Assembly: GCF_024834055.1 (NCBI RefSeq)
Contig: NZ_JANUXZ010000004.1
Coordinates: forward strand, 186,001 to 250,000
DNA from: Corynebacterium sp. ES2730-CONJ
GTDB taxonomy: Bacteria; Actinomycetota; Actinomycetes; Mycobacteriales; Mycobacteriaceae
DNA length: 64,000 bases
Direction: 5' to 3'
Shown: positions 9,217-17,869 of the stretch, one piece after another
Layout: each line of letters opens with the position of its first letter
How positions within the stretch are numbered: the stretch's first letter is position 1
Notes under the pieces: generated by a model
Database searches by the model: none
Seen by the model: the letters and a program-made list of their open reading frames with translations, nothing else
Told to the model about the DNA's origin: nothing
Translations under genes and position numbers: made by a program

Positions 9217-10395
9217 ATGATCGCAGCCACTCGGAACCGGGTTATGATCACTGTCGGACTGGTGCTTTTTATCGCAGCTCATCTCACTCCGGATGTGTTA
9301 GCTCTCACTCTGCGCCCATTGCAGCCCGGATGGGATATGCAGATGATCTCCCAGAGCACCAAGGCGGAGATCATCAAACCCACGAAAACCTGCGTAGATA
9401 TTCACCCCTGTCGTCTCGATTTCCAGGACGTGACTCTCCAGCGTCGGGTGCGTAGTGCAGCTGCTCAGAATCCGCAGCACCGCGGCGATCATACCATCAG
9501 CGTGCACTCCGAGCAGCGGCTAAGCACCAACGAGGGCGTAGAGCTTTTTCATATAAGTGATGATGTCGAATTAGATGCACAGACAGCCTTTCCCGTCCTT
9601 GGTCCCCGTTCTTCCGTTGAGTTGACGGCGCCCTATTTCAATCTCCACATCGATTCTTCCCAATTCGCCCGCGGCGGACTGCAATATTTCTTTCCCTATA
9701 AGCCAGCACGAGTGAGCTATAGATTTTTCGATATATTGGCAGGTAAAGAGGCCCCCTTGGATTATGTGGAGACGATATCCCGCGGCGATTCACCACGTGC
9801 GAGCGCAGGCGACGTACTGGTGTATCAACAAGAAATACCGGCAACGGCCCTAACCAGCAGCTCTCTTATCTTAGAAAATCTGTCTCCAGAGGGAAGAGCT
9901 CATGAAAAAGATTCATCAGGCAGCGCCACGCTGGCAGATCTCTCGAATCGTGACTTATATGTTGAAGCCTCAGCCTTTTACTCTCCCGGTTCTGCGGCAG
10001 CGGCGGCGGGTACGGTGCCGCTGCGTCCTTACTACGCCGCCTACCGACGCGTTTTTGTCGAATCGCATACCGGTGTCATCCTCAATGAGGTCAATAATAT
10101 TTACGTTTTCTTCGCCCAGAATCTTCGTGAAGCGACTGACACTGCGCGCGCTGCACAATTGTCGGACCCTCAGGAGATCCCAGGCGATAAGTATCGAACA
10201 ATTTTCAAGGCGCGATTTGAATGGGATGAGGCAACCCAACAGGCACTGGTGCAGCTCGCTCGCCCCACGGTTCGGACGCTTTTCTTTGGCCAACTTATTC
10301 CTTATATGATCAAGGTACTTGCCCTTGTTTTGATCGTATATTCCGTGAGCCACCGTCTGAGAATCGCTAGGTGCCGAACCGCTGAAAAGAGTTGA
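9217..10395 (+). CDS. DUF3068 (PorA-family) membrane-anchored protein
   Basis: A 392-residue protein with an N-terminal membrane segment (about residues 9-29), a large extracytoplasmic domain and a C-terminal membrane anchor (about 360-380) followed by a short basic tail. This layout and sequence match DUF3068 proteins of mycolate-containing actinobacteria. ATG 9217 has AAGGAG six bases upstream. The next gene begins one base after its stop, so they are coupled. No catalytic motif is evident. Its position between TmaT- and MtrP-like genes points to a role in envelope lipid export or assembly, but that is inference. Confidence 0.75.
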   Translation: MIAATRNRVMITVGLVLFIAAHLTPDVLALTLRPLQPGWDMQMISQSTKAEIIKPTKTCVDIHPCRLDFQDVTLQRRVRSAAAQNPQHRGDHTISVHSEQRLSTNEGVELFHISDDVELDAQTAFPVLGPRSSVELTAPYFNLHIDSSQFARGGLQYFFPYKPARVSYRFFDILAGKEAPLDYVETISRGDSPRASAGDVLVYQQEIPATALTSSSLILENLSPEGRAHEKDSSGSATLADLSNRDLYVEASAFYSPGSAAAAAGTVPLRPYYAAYRRVFVESHTGVILNEVNNIYVFFAQNLREATDTARAAQLSDPQEIPGDKYRTIFKARFEWDEATQQALVQLARPTVRTLFFGQLIPYMIKVLALVLIVYSVSHRLRIARCRTAEKS

Positions 10396-10396
10396 T

Positions 10397-11887
10397 ATGA
10401 CTGCTCGCATACCCAAGCGGTGGGGTTTGGATCCAGCAATTATGTGGGCGGGATTTTTGATCATGGCGATCGTGGGAGTTTTCATTCACCCTGGATCCTT
10501 ATTGTGGCGGGATATGGTGGTACTCGACCATCCGATCCTGCACCTCGATGCAGTTGGCTTCGGTTTCCAGCCGGCGAGAGCTGTCCCGCAAGATGGTTTT
10601 TTAGCTCTGATCGGGATCCTTCTGCCTGCTTCATGGGTTGTGCGTGTCCTGCTCGTTGGTGCCGCCAGCATAGGGGCATGGGCAGGTTATCACATGAGTA
10701 TGCGTACGCTGCCGCGAATGGCTGCGATCACGATTATCGTATGGAATCCTTTTGTTATCGAGCGCTTCCTCCAAGGGCACTGGTCATTGGCCTTCGTGGC
10801 CTGGCTGTTGCCGGCAATCGTAGTACTGCGCCGACGACCCGCTAGCCAGTTATTTTTGGTGTGGCTATGTAGTTTGACGCCATCTGGTCTCATTTTTGCA
10901 GCCATCACGGCGTGGACTGTCTCTGCTAAGCGTCTGATCGTCGCATCGTTTTCGGTCATCTGTGCGTTGCCCTGGCTCGTCCCCAGCATACTGCACCCTC
11001 CCATAGCCTCTGATACCTCGCTCTTTTTGGGTCGCGCTGAGAAAGGTCTGGGCACATTAGGAAGTTTTTTGAGCTTGGGGGGGATCTGGAATTCCGAGGC
11101 GGTACCAGTTTCGCGGACCATGGGGTTCGGAATCGCTGGCCTTATTCTTTTCGTATTACTGGCCGCTTTTATGCCCAGGCGTCTAAAACTCTTGAGTGCA
11201 GGAGCGATCCTGGTCTTTGTTATGGTGTGGGTTTATCCGACTATTCTTGGGATAATTCCTGGTGCAGCGCTGGTGCGAGATTCACAGAAGCTCGCTATCC
11301 TTCTCATCCCAGGACTAGCATGGGCGGCGGCGCGAATGCGCCCGTCGATAGCACTTGTGGTGGTGCTGCTCGCCCTTGCAAATGTCCCGGATGCTTCGTT
11401 GAGTATGCAGGCCTTAAAAGCTACCCCCCTCTCGAAGGAGTGGGAGGAGTTGGGCCAAGAATTTTCACAAGAAGAATACCGCGGCGCAGTGCTCAATCTC
11501 GATTCCTCAGGCTTGCTCACTCTCGGGGATAGAGTAGTAGTCGATCCCGCACATAAGGTGCTGCCTCTGCTGAGTTCTGGGGCGCTCAAAGTCGAGGGAC
11601 AAGTGGCGGATCCTCCGCGCGAAGAATTCTTGCACGCGGTGGATGCGTATCGCACTGGACGGGTGGATGAACTTAATCGCATGGGCATTAGCCATATCAA
11701 AAAGGGTGGCATTCTCAGCCCATTACCCATCACTCATATTGAGGTTTTCGAATCTCAGCGCCGCGACTTCACACTGGGCTTGAGCATTCTTCTTATCTGG
11801 CTCATGAGTGGCGTGGGGGCTCTGTCCATGGCCACCTGGCGGTTAATCAGATCAAGAAAAGCACGGCCCGTCTCATCCCAGGAATAA
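10397..11887 (+). CDS. Polytopic membrane protein of the mycolate-export block
   Basis: A 496-residue protein with about eleven hydrophobic segments in the first 320 residues, an extracytoplasmic domain (about 335-455) and a last span near 460-482. WRDM near residue 36, after the first span, puts an acidic residue in the first outer loop, as in GT-C glycosyltransferases, and NPFVIERFLQGHW near residue 115 is another candidate active-site loop. I do not recognise a named family, so GT-C-like is a topological resemblance only. It follows the DUF3068 gene by one base and overlaps the convergent glycosyltransferase by 133 bases. Confidence 0.7.
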   Translation: MTARIPKRWGLDPAIMWAGFLIMAIVGVFIHPGSLLWRDMVVLDHPILHLDAVGFGFQPARAVPQDGFLALIGILLPASWVVRVLLVGAASIGAWAGYHMSMRTLPRMAAITIIVWNPFVIERFLQGHWSLAFVAWLLPAIVVLRRRPASQLFLVWLCSLTPSGLIFAAITAWTVSAKRLIVASFSVICALPWLVPSILHPPIASDTSLFLGRAEKGLGTLGSFLSLGGIWNSEAVPVSRTMGFGIAGLILFVLLAAFMPRRLKLLSAGAILVFVMVWVYPTILGIIPGAALVRDSQKLAILLIPGLAWAAARMRPSIALVVVLLALANVPDASLSMQALKATPLSKEWEELGQEFSQEEYRGAVLNLDSSGLLTLGDRVVVDPAHKVLPLLSSGALKVEGQVADPPREEFLHAVDAYRTGRVDELNRMGISHIKKGGILSPLPITHIEVFESQRRDFTLGLSILLIWLMSGVGALSMATWRLIRSRKARPVSSQE

Positions 11888-12912
11888 CCTTGCACTTTGT
11901 GCCTGGCATAGTCTCCGAGGCGGGCAATCTGGGTAGGATCTCGCAATAAGTCGCCGACCATCGTTGCCATCTGTTCCGAAGTATCGACAAGCATTCCGCT
12001 TTTCCCGTGGTCAATGGAATCGCGTAACCCCCCAGAGCTCGAGTAGCCAATCGTAGGGACGCCATGCTGGGCGGCTTCAACGACCGCGATCCCCCAGCCC
12101 TCCTTTCGCGAAGGCATCAGGTGGAGATCGGCACGCTCTAAGAGGGCGTGTTTGCGTTCTTCGCTGACGTGGCCATGAAAAACCACCCGATCGTAGACGT
12201 TGAGGGACTGAGCATAGGCTCGTAAATTATCCTCCCACCACCCAGAACCCACGATATCTAAGATGGCCGTCGGCTGCTTGCACATCACTGCGATGGCATC
12301 TTCGATGTGCTTATGCGGCACGAGCCTGGAAAGAGTAATAAGGTGAGGACGCTGGTCCTGGGGTAACGCGGGTACCGATGGCGGAAGAGGATCGATCCCA
12401 TTATGGATGATTGTGATATTCTCCGGCGCATAGCCCACCTCTTCCAATTCTTCCTTGCTGGGTACTGAGACTGTAACGACGGGGTGGTCGGCGTATACCC
12501 AAGGAGCTATGCGGGATTCAATCAACCACCCAATTTTCGCAATCAACTTTCCTGCTACGGGCCATTGCAACCGGTGGCAGTGGTGCACCAGGAGGATTAC
12601 AGGGGCTCTAGAGAATAGCGTGGCAAAAAACGGAATGCCGTTTTGGGTATCAATAATCGCGTCTGCGTGGCGTAACTTTCCCCATAGAAGCTGACAGGCG
12701 GTGGATATATAGGTGGTAAATTTCCCACCACTGCGAAGATACTGAACGCCGTGACGCTGCGAGCTGGATGGGGAACCCGGGTAGCGGGCGCTATGGAAGA
12801 TGACCTCGTGGCCTTGGGCGGCGAGATATTCGCCCACTCGCTCAAGGTATCGCTCACTACCACCACCTTGGGGGTGTGTGGTGTCGCGCCAACACAGCAG
12901 AATTATTTTCAT
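11755..12912 (-). CDS. GT4-family glycosyltransferase
   Basis: A 385-residue GT-B glycosyltransferase. The N-terminal donor-side Gly-rich stretch QGGGSERYLERVG near residues 15-27 and the C-terminal EGWGIAVVEAAQHG (the E-x7-E motif of retaining GT4 enzymes) are both present. I place the start at ATG 12912 (MKIILLCWRDT); the open frame continues 11 codons upstream to 12945. The sugar donor and acceptor cannot be read. It is convergent with the membrane protein gene and divergent from the methyltransferase. A role in envelope glycolipid or polysaccharide synthesis is likely from context. Confidence 0.8.
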   Translation of the reverse strand: MKIILLCWRDTTHPQGGGSERYLERVGEYLAAQGHEVIFHSARYPGSPSSSQRHGVQYLRSGGKFTTYISTACQLLWGKLRHADAIIDTQNGIPFFATLFSRAPVILLVHHCHRLQWPVAGKLIAKIGWLIESRIAPWVYADHPVVTVSVPSKEELEEVGYAPENITIIHNGIDPLPPSVPALPQDQRPHLITLSRLVPHKHIEDAIAVMCKQPTAILDIVGSGWWEDNLRAYAQSLNVYDRVVFHGHVSEERKHALLERADLHLMPSRKEGWGIAVVEAAQHGVPTIGYSSSGGLRDSIDHGKSGMLVDTSEQMATMVGDLLRDPTQIARLGDYARHKVQGYSWDETGRAFLDLINRQVAMDRAPTPLMSQIRRMLKPSVKSRR

Positions 12913-12966
12913 AGCAATCGTGCTCAACACTAGCAATTTTTTCAAGATCCATGAGATCCTGAAAGG

Positions 12967-13761
12967 ATGCGCTTGCCCACCTTTTTGCCTACGCTTGCCA
13001 GACTCGCTACCTTGAGCCGCTCCGTGGAGTTATTGAAAGCAGTCACAAAAGAGCGTAGTGATCGGGATTTTTTCTACCAGTTCTTGGCAAAAGATAGTGC
13101 TCAACAACTCGCCGCTTTAGCCAAGGATATTAACCACTGGGATCTTCACGGCCGGGGCATTCTTGATATCGGAGGCGGCCCTGGGTACTTCGAGGAAGAA
13201 TTCTTTCGTGCGGGGGCTCATTATGTGGGTCTGGAGCCGGATCTGCGGGAATTATCAGCAGCGGGACTTTCCCATCATATGATGGTTCGCGGAGACGGAA
13301 TGTCCTTGCCTTTTGCCACCGATAGCTTTGATATCACCTATTCCTCGAATGTGGTTGAGCATATTCCTGATCCACAGGCGATGATGGCTGAGATGGCGCG
13401 TGTGACCACACCTGGGGGGCTCATATTTATCAGCTATACTATTTGGCTAGGACCCTTTGGCGGTCATGAGACGGGTCTGTGGCAGCACTACGTGGGTGGT
13501 CGTTTTGCCCGCTGGCATTATGAGAGAAAGCATGGTCATAGGCCTAAGAATTTTTTTGGACAGTCTCTTTTCGCAGTCTCGTGTAGCCAGGGGTTAAAGT
13601 GGGCACACGCCTTAGCGGATCTTCATCAGGTAGAAATTTGTGCCTTCTTCCCTCGCTATCATCCTTGGTGGGCGTGGTGGATCTGGCGGGTGCCTCTTGT
13701 GCGGGAATTTTTAGTTAGTAATTTGGTTATTATACTGCGCAAAAAGCACCCCAGCTTGTAG
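12967..13761 (+). CDS. mtrP: MtrP-like SAM-dependent methyltransferase
   Basis: A 264-residue class I methyltransferase. Motif I is ILDIGGGPGYF (about residues 61-71), followed by a GLEPD acidic strand and SSNVVEHIPDP as motif IV/post-I. A C-terminal Trp-rich hydrophobic stretch (YHPWWAWWIWRVP) suggests membrane association. In C. glutamicum a methyltransferase called MtrP in this neighbourhood is needed for efficient trehalose mycolate transport; the placement between the TmaT-like gene and pckG agrees. GAG lies about 11 bases upstream of ATG 12967, so the start is moderately supported. Confidence 0.7.
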   Translation: MRLPTFLPTLARLATLSRSVELLKAVTKERSDRDFFYQFLAKDSAQQLAALAKDINHWDLHGRGILDIGGGPGYFEEEFFRAGAHYVGLEPDLRELSAAGLSHHMMVRGDGMSLPFATDSFDITYSSNVVEHIPDPQAMMAEMARVTTPGGLIFISYTIWLGPFGGHETGLWQHYVGGRFARWHYERKHGHRPKNFFGQSLFAVSCSQGLKWAHALADLHQVEICAFFPRYHPWWAWWIWRVPLVREFLVSNLVIILRKKHPSL

Positions 13762-13773
13762 CCGGAGTGCTTT
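13743..13773. terminator. Bidirectional terminator between mtrP-like gene and pckG
   Basis: AAAGCACCCC and GGAGTGCTTT form a 10-bp stem with one mismatch in the gap between the two convergent genes. The A-run on the left and T-run on the right would serve both directions. Confidence 0.65.
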
Positions 13774-13794
13774 GAGGAGAGTGGTTTGTCGCTG

Positions 13795-15633
13795 CTACGA
13801 GCGCTGCTGCGCAGTCTTGATTCGCTCACCAAGCTTAGCTAATTCCTGATGCACCTCATCGGGAACACTCTTACCGAGGAAGTCGATATATTTTGAATTC
13901 TCGGCGAAGTCCGCAGCCCACTTATCGGGGTCAGCAGTGAGGGCCTGGGCAACGTCCTCAGGGGAGTACCCTTCTAGGCCGGTGAGGTCGATATCTTCGG
14001 CGCGTGCGGTATAGCCCACGACGGTTTCCTCGGCTCCTACGCGGCCTTCAATGCGGTCGACGATCCACTTGAGGACGCGAGAATTGTCGCCAAATCCAGG
14101 CCACAGGAAGCGTCCATCATCACCCTTGCGGAACCAGTTGACGAGGAAGATCTTTGGCATCTTATCGCCACCTTTGACTCCCATATCAACCCAATGCTGG
14201 AGGTACTTTCCGGCGTTGTATCCAATAAATGGAAGCATGGCCATAGGGTCGTGGCGCAGGGTGCCTACCTGCCCCTCAGCGGCAGCCGTTTGACCTGAGG
14301 AGAGTAGGGCACCGATTAAGGTTCCGTGGTTCCACGAATAGGTTTGGGTGACGAGAGGGACGGTATCTGGGCGGCGGCCGCCAAAGAGGATGGCATCGAT
14401 GCGTACGCCTCGGGGATCATCCACCTCTGGGGCAGCAATAGGGCACTGCGAAATCGGGACCGCATACCGTGAGTTAGGGTGGGCGGCCTTGGTATCGGAG
14501 TCCGGGGTCCAGTCATTGCCATGCCAATCGATCAGATGAGCTGGAAGTTCCTCGGTGAGGCCTTCCCACCAAACGTCACCGTCATCGGTCAAAGCGACAT
14601 TGGTAAATAGGGAATTTCCCGGCTCCATGGTCTTCATAGCCATGGGGTTAGAATCGTAATTGGTACCAGGGGCCACACCAAAGAATCCGTTCTCAGGATT
14701 AAAGGCGTGGAGGTAGCCATCGTCTGCGATATAGAGCCAGGCAATATCGTCACCCACTACCTCAGCCTTCCAGCCGGGAATAGTGGGGGTGATCATAGCA
14801 AGGTTGGTTTTACCGCAGGCGGATGGGAACGCGGCGGCCACATTGTAGTGCTTGCCTTCGGGGTTGGTGAGCTTAAGGATGAGCATATGCTCAGCCATCC
14901 ATCCTTCTTCCTCCGCCATAACTGAAGCGATACGCAAGGCGAAGCATTTCTTGGCGAGGATAGCGTTTCCACCATAACCCGATCCGTAGGACCAGATTTC
15001 CTTAGTTTCGGGGAAGTGGGTGATGTATTTATCGTCGTTGCACGGCCACGCGACGTCTTCTTCTCCCGCAGCTAGTGGATGGCCCACGGAATGCAGACAG
15101 CGCACGAAATCTTTATTGCCTAAGCGGTCGAGGGCGGCCTGTCCCATGCGGGTCATAATACGCATGGACATCACCACATACGGGGAATCGGTAAGCTGTA
15201 CGCCAATTTTAGGTTCGTCCGCCGAGAGCGGACCCATAGCGAAGGGAACCACGTACATGGTGCGACCCTTCATCGAGCCCGTGAATTTCTCGGTAAGGAG
15301 CTCTTTCATAGCCGCTGGCTCGTACCAGTTATTAGTAGGTCCAGCGCCATCCTCGGTTGGGGAGCAGATGAAGGTCCGGGATTCGACGCGGGCGACGTCA
15401 CTAGGGTTGGAGCGGGCGAGGAAGGAATTGGGGCGCTTATCCTCGTTGAGACGGATGAGGGTTCCCGCCTCAACCAGTTCTTCGCTCATGCGGTCCCACT
15501 CCTCTTGGGAACCGTCGGCGAAGACAACACGATCGGGCTGGAATATTTTCTCATGAGCCGCAATCCACTCGAGCAATTTCTCGTTTGTGGTGGGCGCCTC
15601 GCCGCTGAGCCCGCTAATGGTTACGTGTGACAT
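13795..15633 (-). CDS. pckG: Phosphoenolpyruvate carboxykinase, GTP-dependent
   Basis: A 612-residue enzyme, the usual length of GTP-type PEPCK, converting oxaloacetate and GTP to phosphoenolpyruvate in gluconeogenesis. The diagnostic [11 protein letters not shown] segment (about residues 275-285) is the kinase-1a loop with the reactive Cys of this family, and GDDIAWL follows as the metal/nucleotide region. The start at ATG 15633 has AGGAGA four bases upstream; the frame continues 11 codons further without such a site. It is convergent with the methyltransferase gene, with a shared terminator, and has a long upstream region. Confidence 0.95.
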   Translation of the reverse strand: MSHVTISGLSGEAPTTNEKLLEWIAAHEKIFQPDRVVFADGSQEEWDRMSEELVEAGTLIRLNEDKRPNSFLARSNPSDVARVESRTFICSPTEDGAGPTNNWYEPAAMKELLTEKFTGSMKGRTMYVVPFAMGPLSADEPKIGVQLTDSPYVVMSMRIMTRMGQAALDRLGNKDFVRCLHSVGHPLAAGEEDVAWPCNDDKYITHFPETKEIWSYGSGYGGNAILAKKCFALRIASVMAEEEGWMAEHMLILKLTNPEGKHYNVAAAFPSACGKTNLAMITPTIPGWKAEVVGDDIAWLYIADDGYLHAFNPENGFFGVAPGTNYDSNPMAMKTMEPGNSLFTNVALTDDGDVWWEGLTEELPAHLIDWHGNDWTPDSDTKAAHPNSRYAVPISQCPIAAPEVDDPRGVRIDAILFGGRRPDTVPLVTQTYSWNHGTLIGALLSSGQTAAAEGQVGTLRHDPMAMLPFIGYNAGKYLQHWVDMGVKGGDKMPKIFLVNWFRKGDDGRFLWPGFGDNSRVLKWIVDRIEGRVGAEETVVGYTARAEDIDLTGLEGYSPEDVAQALTADPDKWAADFAENSKYIDFLGKSVPDEVHQELAKLGERIKTAQQRS

Positions 15634-16421
15634 TTTCTCTCCTAACGTTGTGGGTCGATGTCTCATCGGTAGCTTTTTCAGGCTTATCGCTATCGATTTT
15701 CACTATATCCCCATTATCGAAAATCACTAACCGAAATTCTAGAGACTAAGATCACAAAGGCTTGCACATTAGAGCTAAGTCTCTCCACCAAAACACCCAC
15801 ACACTGGGGAAACCAAACAGAGAGATACTCTTAACGCAATGACTCACACTTGCTGTGATAAAAATCTTAAACCCCAATTTACCTGATTAAGAGGGTGGTA
15901 TTCTAACATTTTCGGCAAATAAAACCTTTGTTACCCCTGATGAAACTCCCCCCTCATAATCCCCCGCACTTCTCACCATTTGGAAGAAACTGCAGCAGGT
16001 TGACGTTATCTAAGGAGACTAATTGAGGAAACGGGGGTGATAATAATCATAAAAGTTATTCCTCTCGCAGCTCTTCCATGCCTAGAATTCGAGGAAGAAT
16101 ATGCAGCACTCCACCAGAAAATAAGACATCACCTTACCCAAAAGAAACAAGCTCCGGAGAGCCCTGATCGCACCCCCGCCCCTATATCCGCCGCCATTGC
16201 CTGCATCGCCTTTAAGCCTGAGATCTCGCATTCAACTAAGCGATTATTCCTATACTTCTAGAGAGCAGCCTGCGGGGGTGACACCTGAGGACCAACTCTT
16301 AGCCAAAGAAGGGATCGGTTATACTGACTGTCAATTTGAGTCACACCAGTAACAGGTGCGAGGGCTAAATTCCGCGCACCCAATATTGAGTTCAGCACTA
16401 TACAAGGGCAAGATAGAGGCG
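15634..16421. other. Long intergenic region between pckG and trmB
   Basis: These 788 bases separate divergent pckG and trmB. Short open frames here, such as one at 16037-16261, lack a convincing ribosome site or protein-like composition. TCACACTTGCTGTGA at 15844-15858 is a 5-bp-armed inverted repeat; its arms face outward, unlike the TGTGA...TCACA order of a GlxR/CRP site. The reverse complement of about 15690-15715 contains TATAGT-like −10 candidates for pckG. No RNA gene was recognised. Confidence 0.5.
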
Positions 16422-17195
16422 ATGAATACTCCTGATCACTCTGAAAATAGGGTGGGCGAGCTTCCCTCAGGCCGTCCACTTCAAACTGATTTCAATACCG
16501 AATTTAATAATAATCTTGATTATCCCCGCCTCGGCACCGTCAGCTTCCGTCGCGGCACCCTGACTGAGAATCAAGAAAAAATGTGGGAAGAAAAGTGGCC
16601 ACACCTTGGTCGCATTCTCAGCGATGAGATTATCGATATTGACGCATGGTTTGGCCGCTCTCACCACCCCACCATCCTTGAGATTGGTTCGGGCACTGGC
16701 ACATCAACTGCAGCCATGGCTCCTTTAGAGGCCGATACCAATATTATTGCCTGCGAGCTATATAAACCGGGACTCGCCAAACTCATGGGCGCTATTGTGC
16801 GTCACGATATTAATAATATCCGTATGATTCGCGGCGACGGCGTTGAGGTTTTAGCCCGTATGTTTAACCCCGAGAGTCTCGACGGTGTCCGAATCTTCTT
16901 CCCTGATCCCTGGCCCAAAGCGCGACACCACAAAAGACGCATCGTGCAATCCGGGGTCCTCAATCTCATCGCCTCACGCTTAAAGCCTGGCGGAGTGCTT
17001 CATATCGCCACCGATCACGCAGATTATACTGAGTGGATCAGCGAGCTTATCTCAGTGGAACCACACTTAATCTACCAGCCTTGGCCATGGGCTGAATGCC
17101 CCCAGCTCACCGACCGACAGGTGATTACCAAATTCGAAGGCAAAGGCCTCGACAAAGATCACACCATCACCGAATTCTTGTGGCGTAAAGGTTAA
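16422..17195 (+). CDS. trmB: tRNA (guanine-N7-)-methyltransferase
   Basis: A 257-residue TrmB that methylates G46 of tRNA using SAM. Motif I is [11 protein letters not shown], followed by the ACELYKPG strand, and [15 protein letters not shown] is the family signature carrying the catalytic Asp and the tRNA-contacting basic patch. ATDHADY lies near the C-terminus. I choose ATG 16422 (MNTPDHSE), with AGAGG just upstream; the frame continues 22 codons to 16356. It ends two bases before the NYN-domain gene and heads a plus-strand run through mmpL. Confidence 0.9.
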   Translation: MNTPDHSENRVGELPSGRPLQTDFNTEFNNNLDYPRLGTVSFRRGTLTENQEKMWEEKWPHLGRILSDEIIDIDAWFGRSHHPTILEIGSGTGTSTAAMAPLEADTNIIACELYKPGLAKLMGAIVRHDINNIRMIRGDGVEVLARMFNPESLDGVRIFFPDPWPKARHHKRRIVQSGVLNLIASRLKPGGVLHIATDHADYTEWISELISVEPHLIYQPWPWAECPQLTDRQVITKFEGKGLDKDHTITEFLWRKG

Positions 17196-17197
17196 TC

Positions 17198-17860
17198 ATG
17201 GATAATTCCTTCGTTCTCGGCGGCGCCTCCCCTGCATCGGGCGACACCCTTCTTCTAGTCTGGGACGCACCCAATATGGATATGGGGCTTGGCGCCATCC
17301 TAGGTGGGCGTCCCAGCCCCAACCACCGCCCCCGCTTTGACGCCATCGGGCACTGGTTATTGGCCAAGGCAGGCGAACTCGCCCACCATACTGGCGTGAA
17401 AATCGAAGCCGAGGCCACCGTATTTACCAATGTCTCCACTGGTAGCTCCGATGCCGTTCGGCCCTGGGTGGAAGCACTGCGCAATATCGGCTTCGCTGTT
17501 TTTGCTAAACCCAAACTCACCGACGATACCGATGTGGACCCCGATATGCTCGAGCATATTGAAAAGCGCCACAAAGAGGGCGTTCTTAAAGGGGTCATCG
17601 TCGCGTCCGCCGACGGACAAAATTTTCTCCCGCAGCTTGAAGAACTCGCCAACGATGGAGTTGTCATAACCGTCATCGGCTTTCACGAACATGCCTCGTG
17701 GGCGGTAGCAAGCGAGCATATTAACTTCGTTGACCTTGAGGAAATCCCGGGCGTCTTTCGTGAACCTTTGCCTCGAATTTCTTTGGATTCGCTGCCTGAT
17801 CACGGTGCGTGGCTGCCTCCATTTAGACCACTGAGCAGCCTTTTAACAGGGCGAGGCTAG
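17198..17860 (+). CDS. NYN-domain putative ribonuclease
   Basis: A 220-residue protein with an N-terminal LLLVWDAPNMD segment giving the first conserved Asp of the NYN (PIN-like) nuclease fold, and a later VIVASADGQNF strand with another acidic residue. These suggest a metal-dependent RNA-cleaving fold, with the substrate unknown. It starts two bases after trmB and is followed nine bases later by mmpL, so it belongs to the same transcription unit. The last 40 residues are Pro-rich and probably extended. A tie to tRNA or envelope RNA turnover is only contextual. Confidence 0.75.
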   Translation: MDNSFVLGGASPASGDTLLLVWDAPNMDMGLGAILGGRPSPNHRPRFDAIGHWLLAKAGELAHHTGVKIEAEATVFTNVSTGSSDAVRPWVEALRNIGFAVFAKPKLTDDTDVDPDMLEHIEKRHKEGVLKGVIVASADGQNFLPQLEELANDGVVITVIGFHEHASWAVASEHINFVDLEEIPGVFREPLPRISLDSLPDHGAWLPPFRPLSSLLTGRG

Positions 17861-17869
17861 GAGAAGAAT

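Noticed and set aside
15844..15858. GlxR/CRP site upstream of pckG
   Set aside because: The arms read TCACA...TGTGA, the reverse order of the GlxR consensus.
16037..16261. 74-codon open frame between pckG and trmB
   Set aside because: Weak start, unnatural composition, and it lies in a promoter region.
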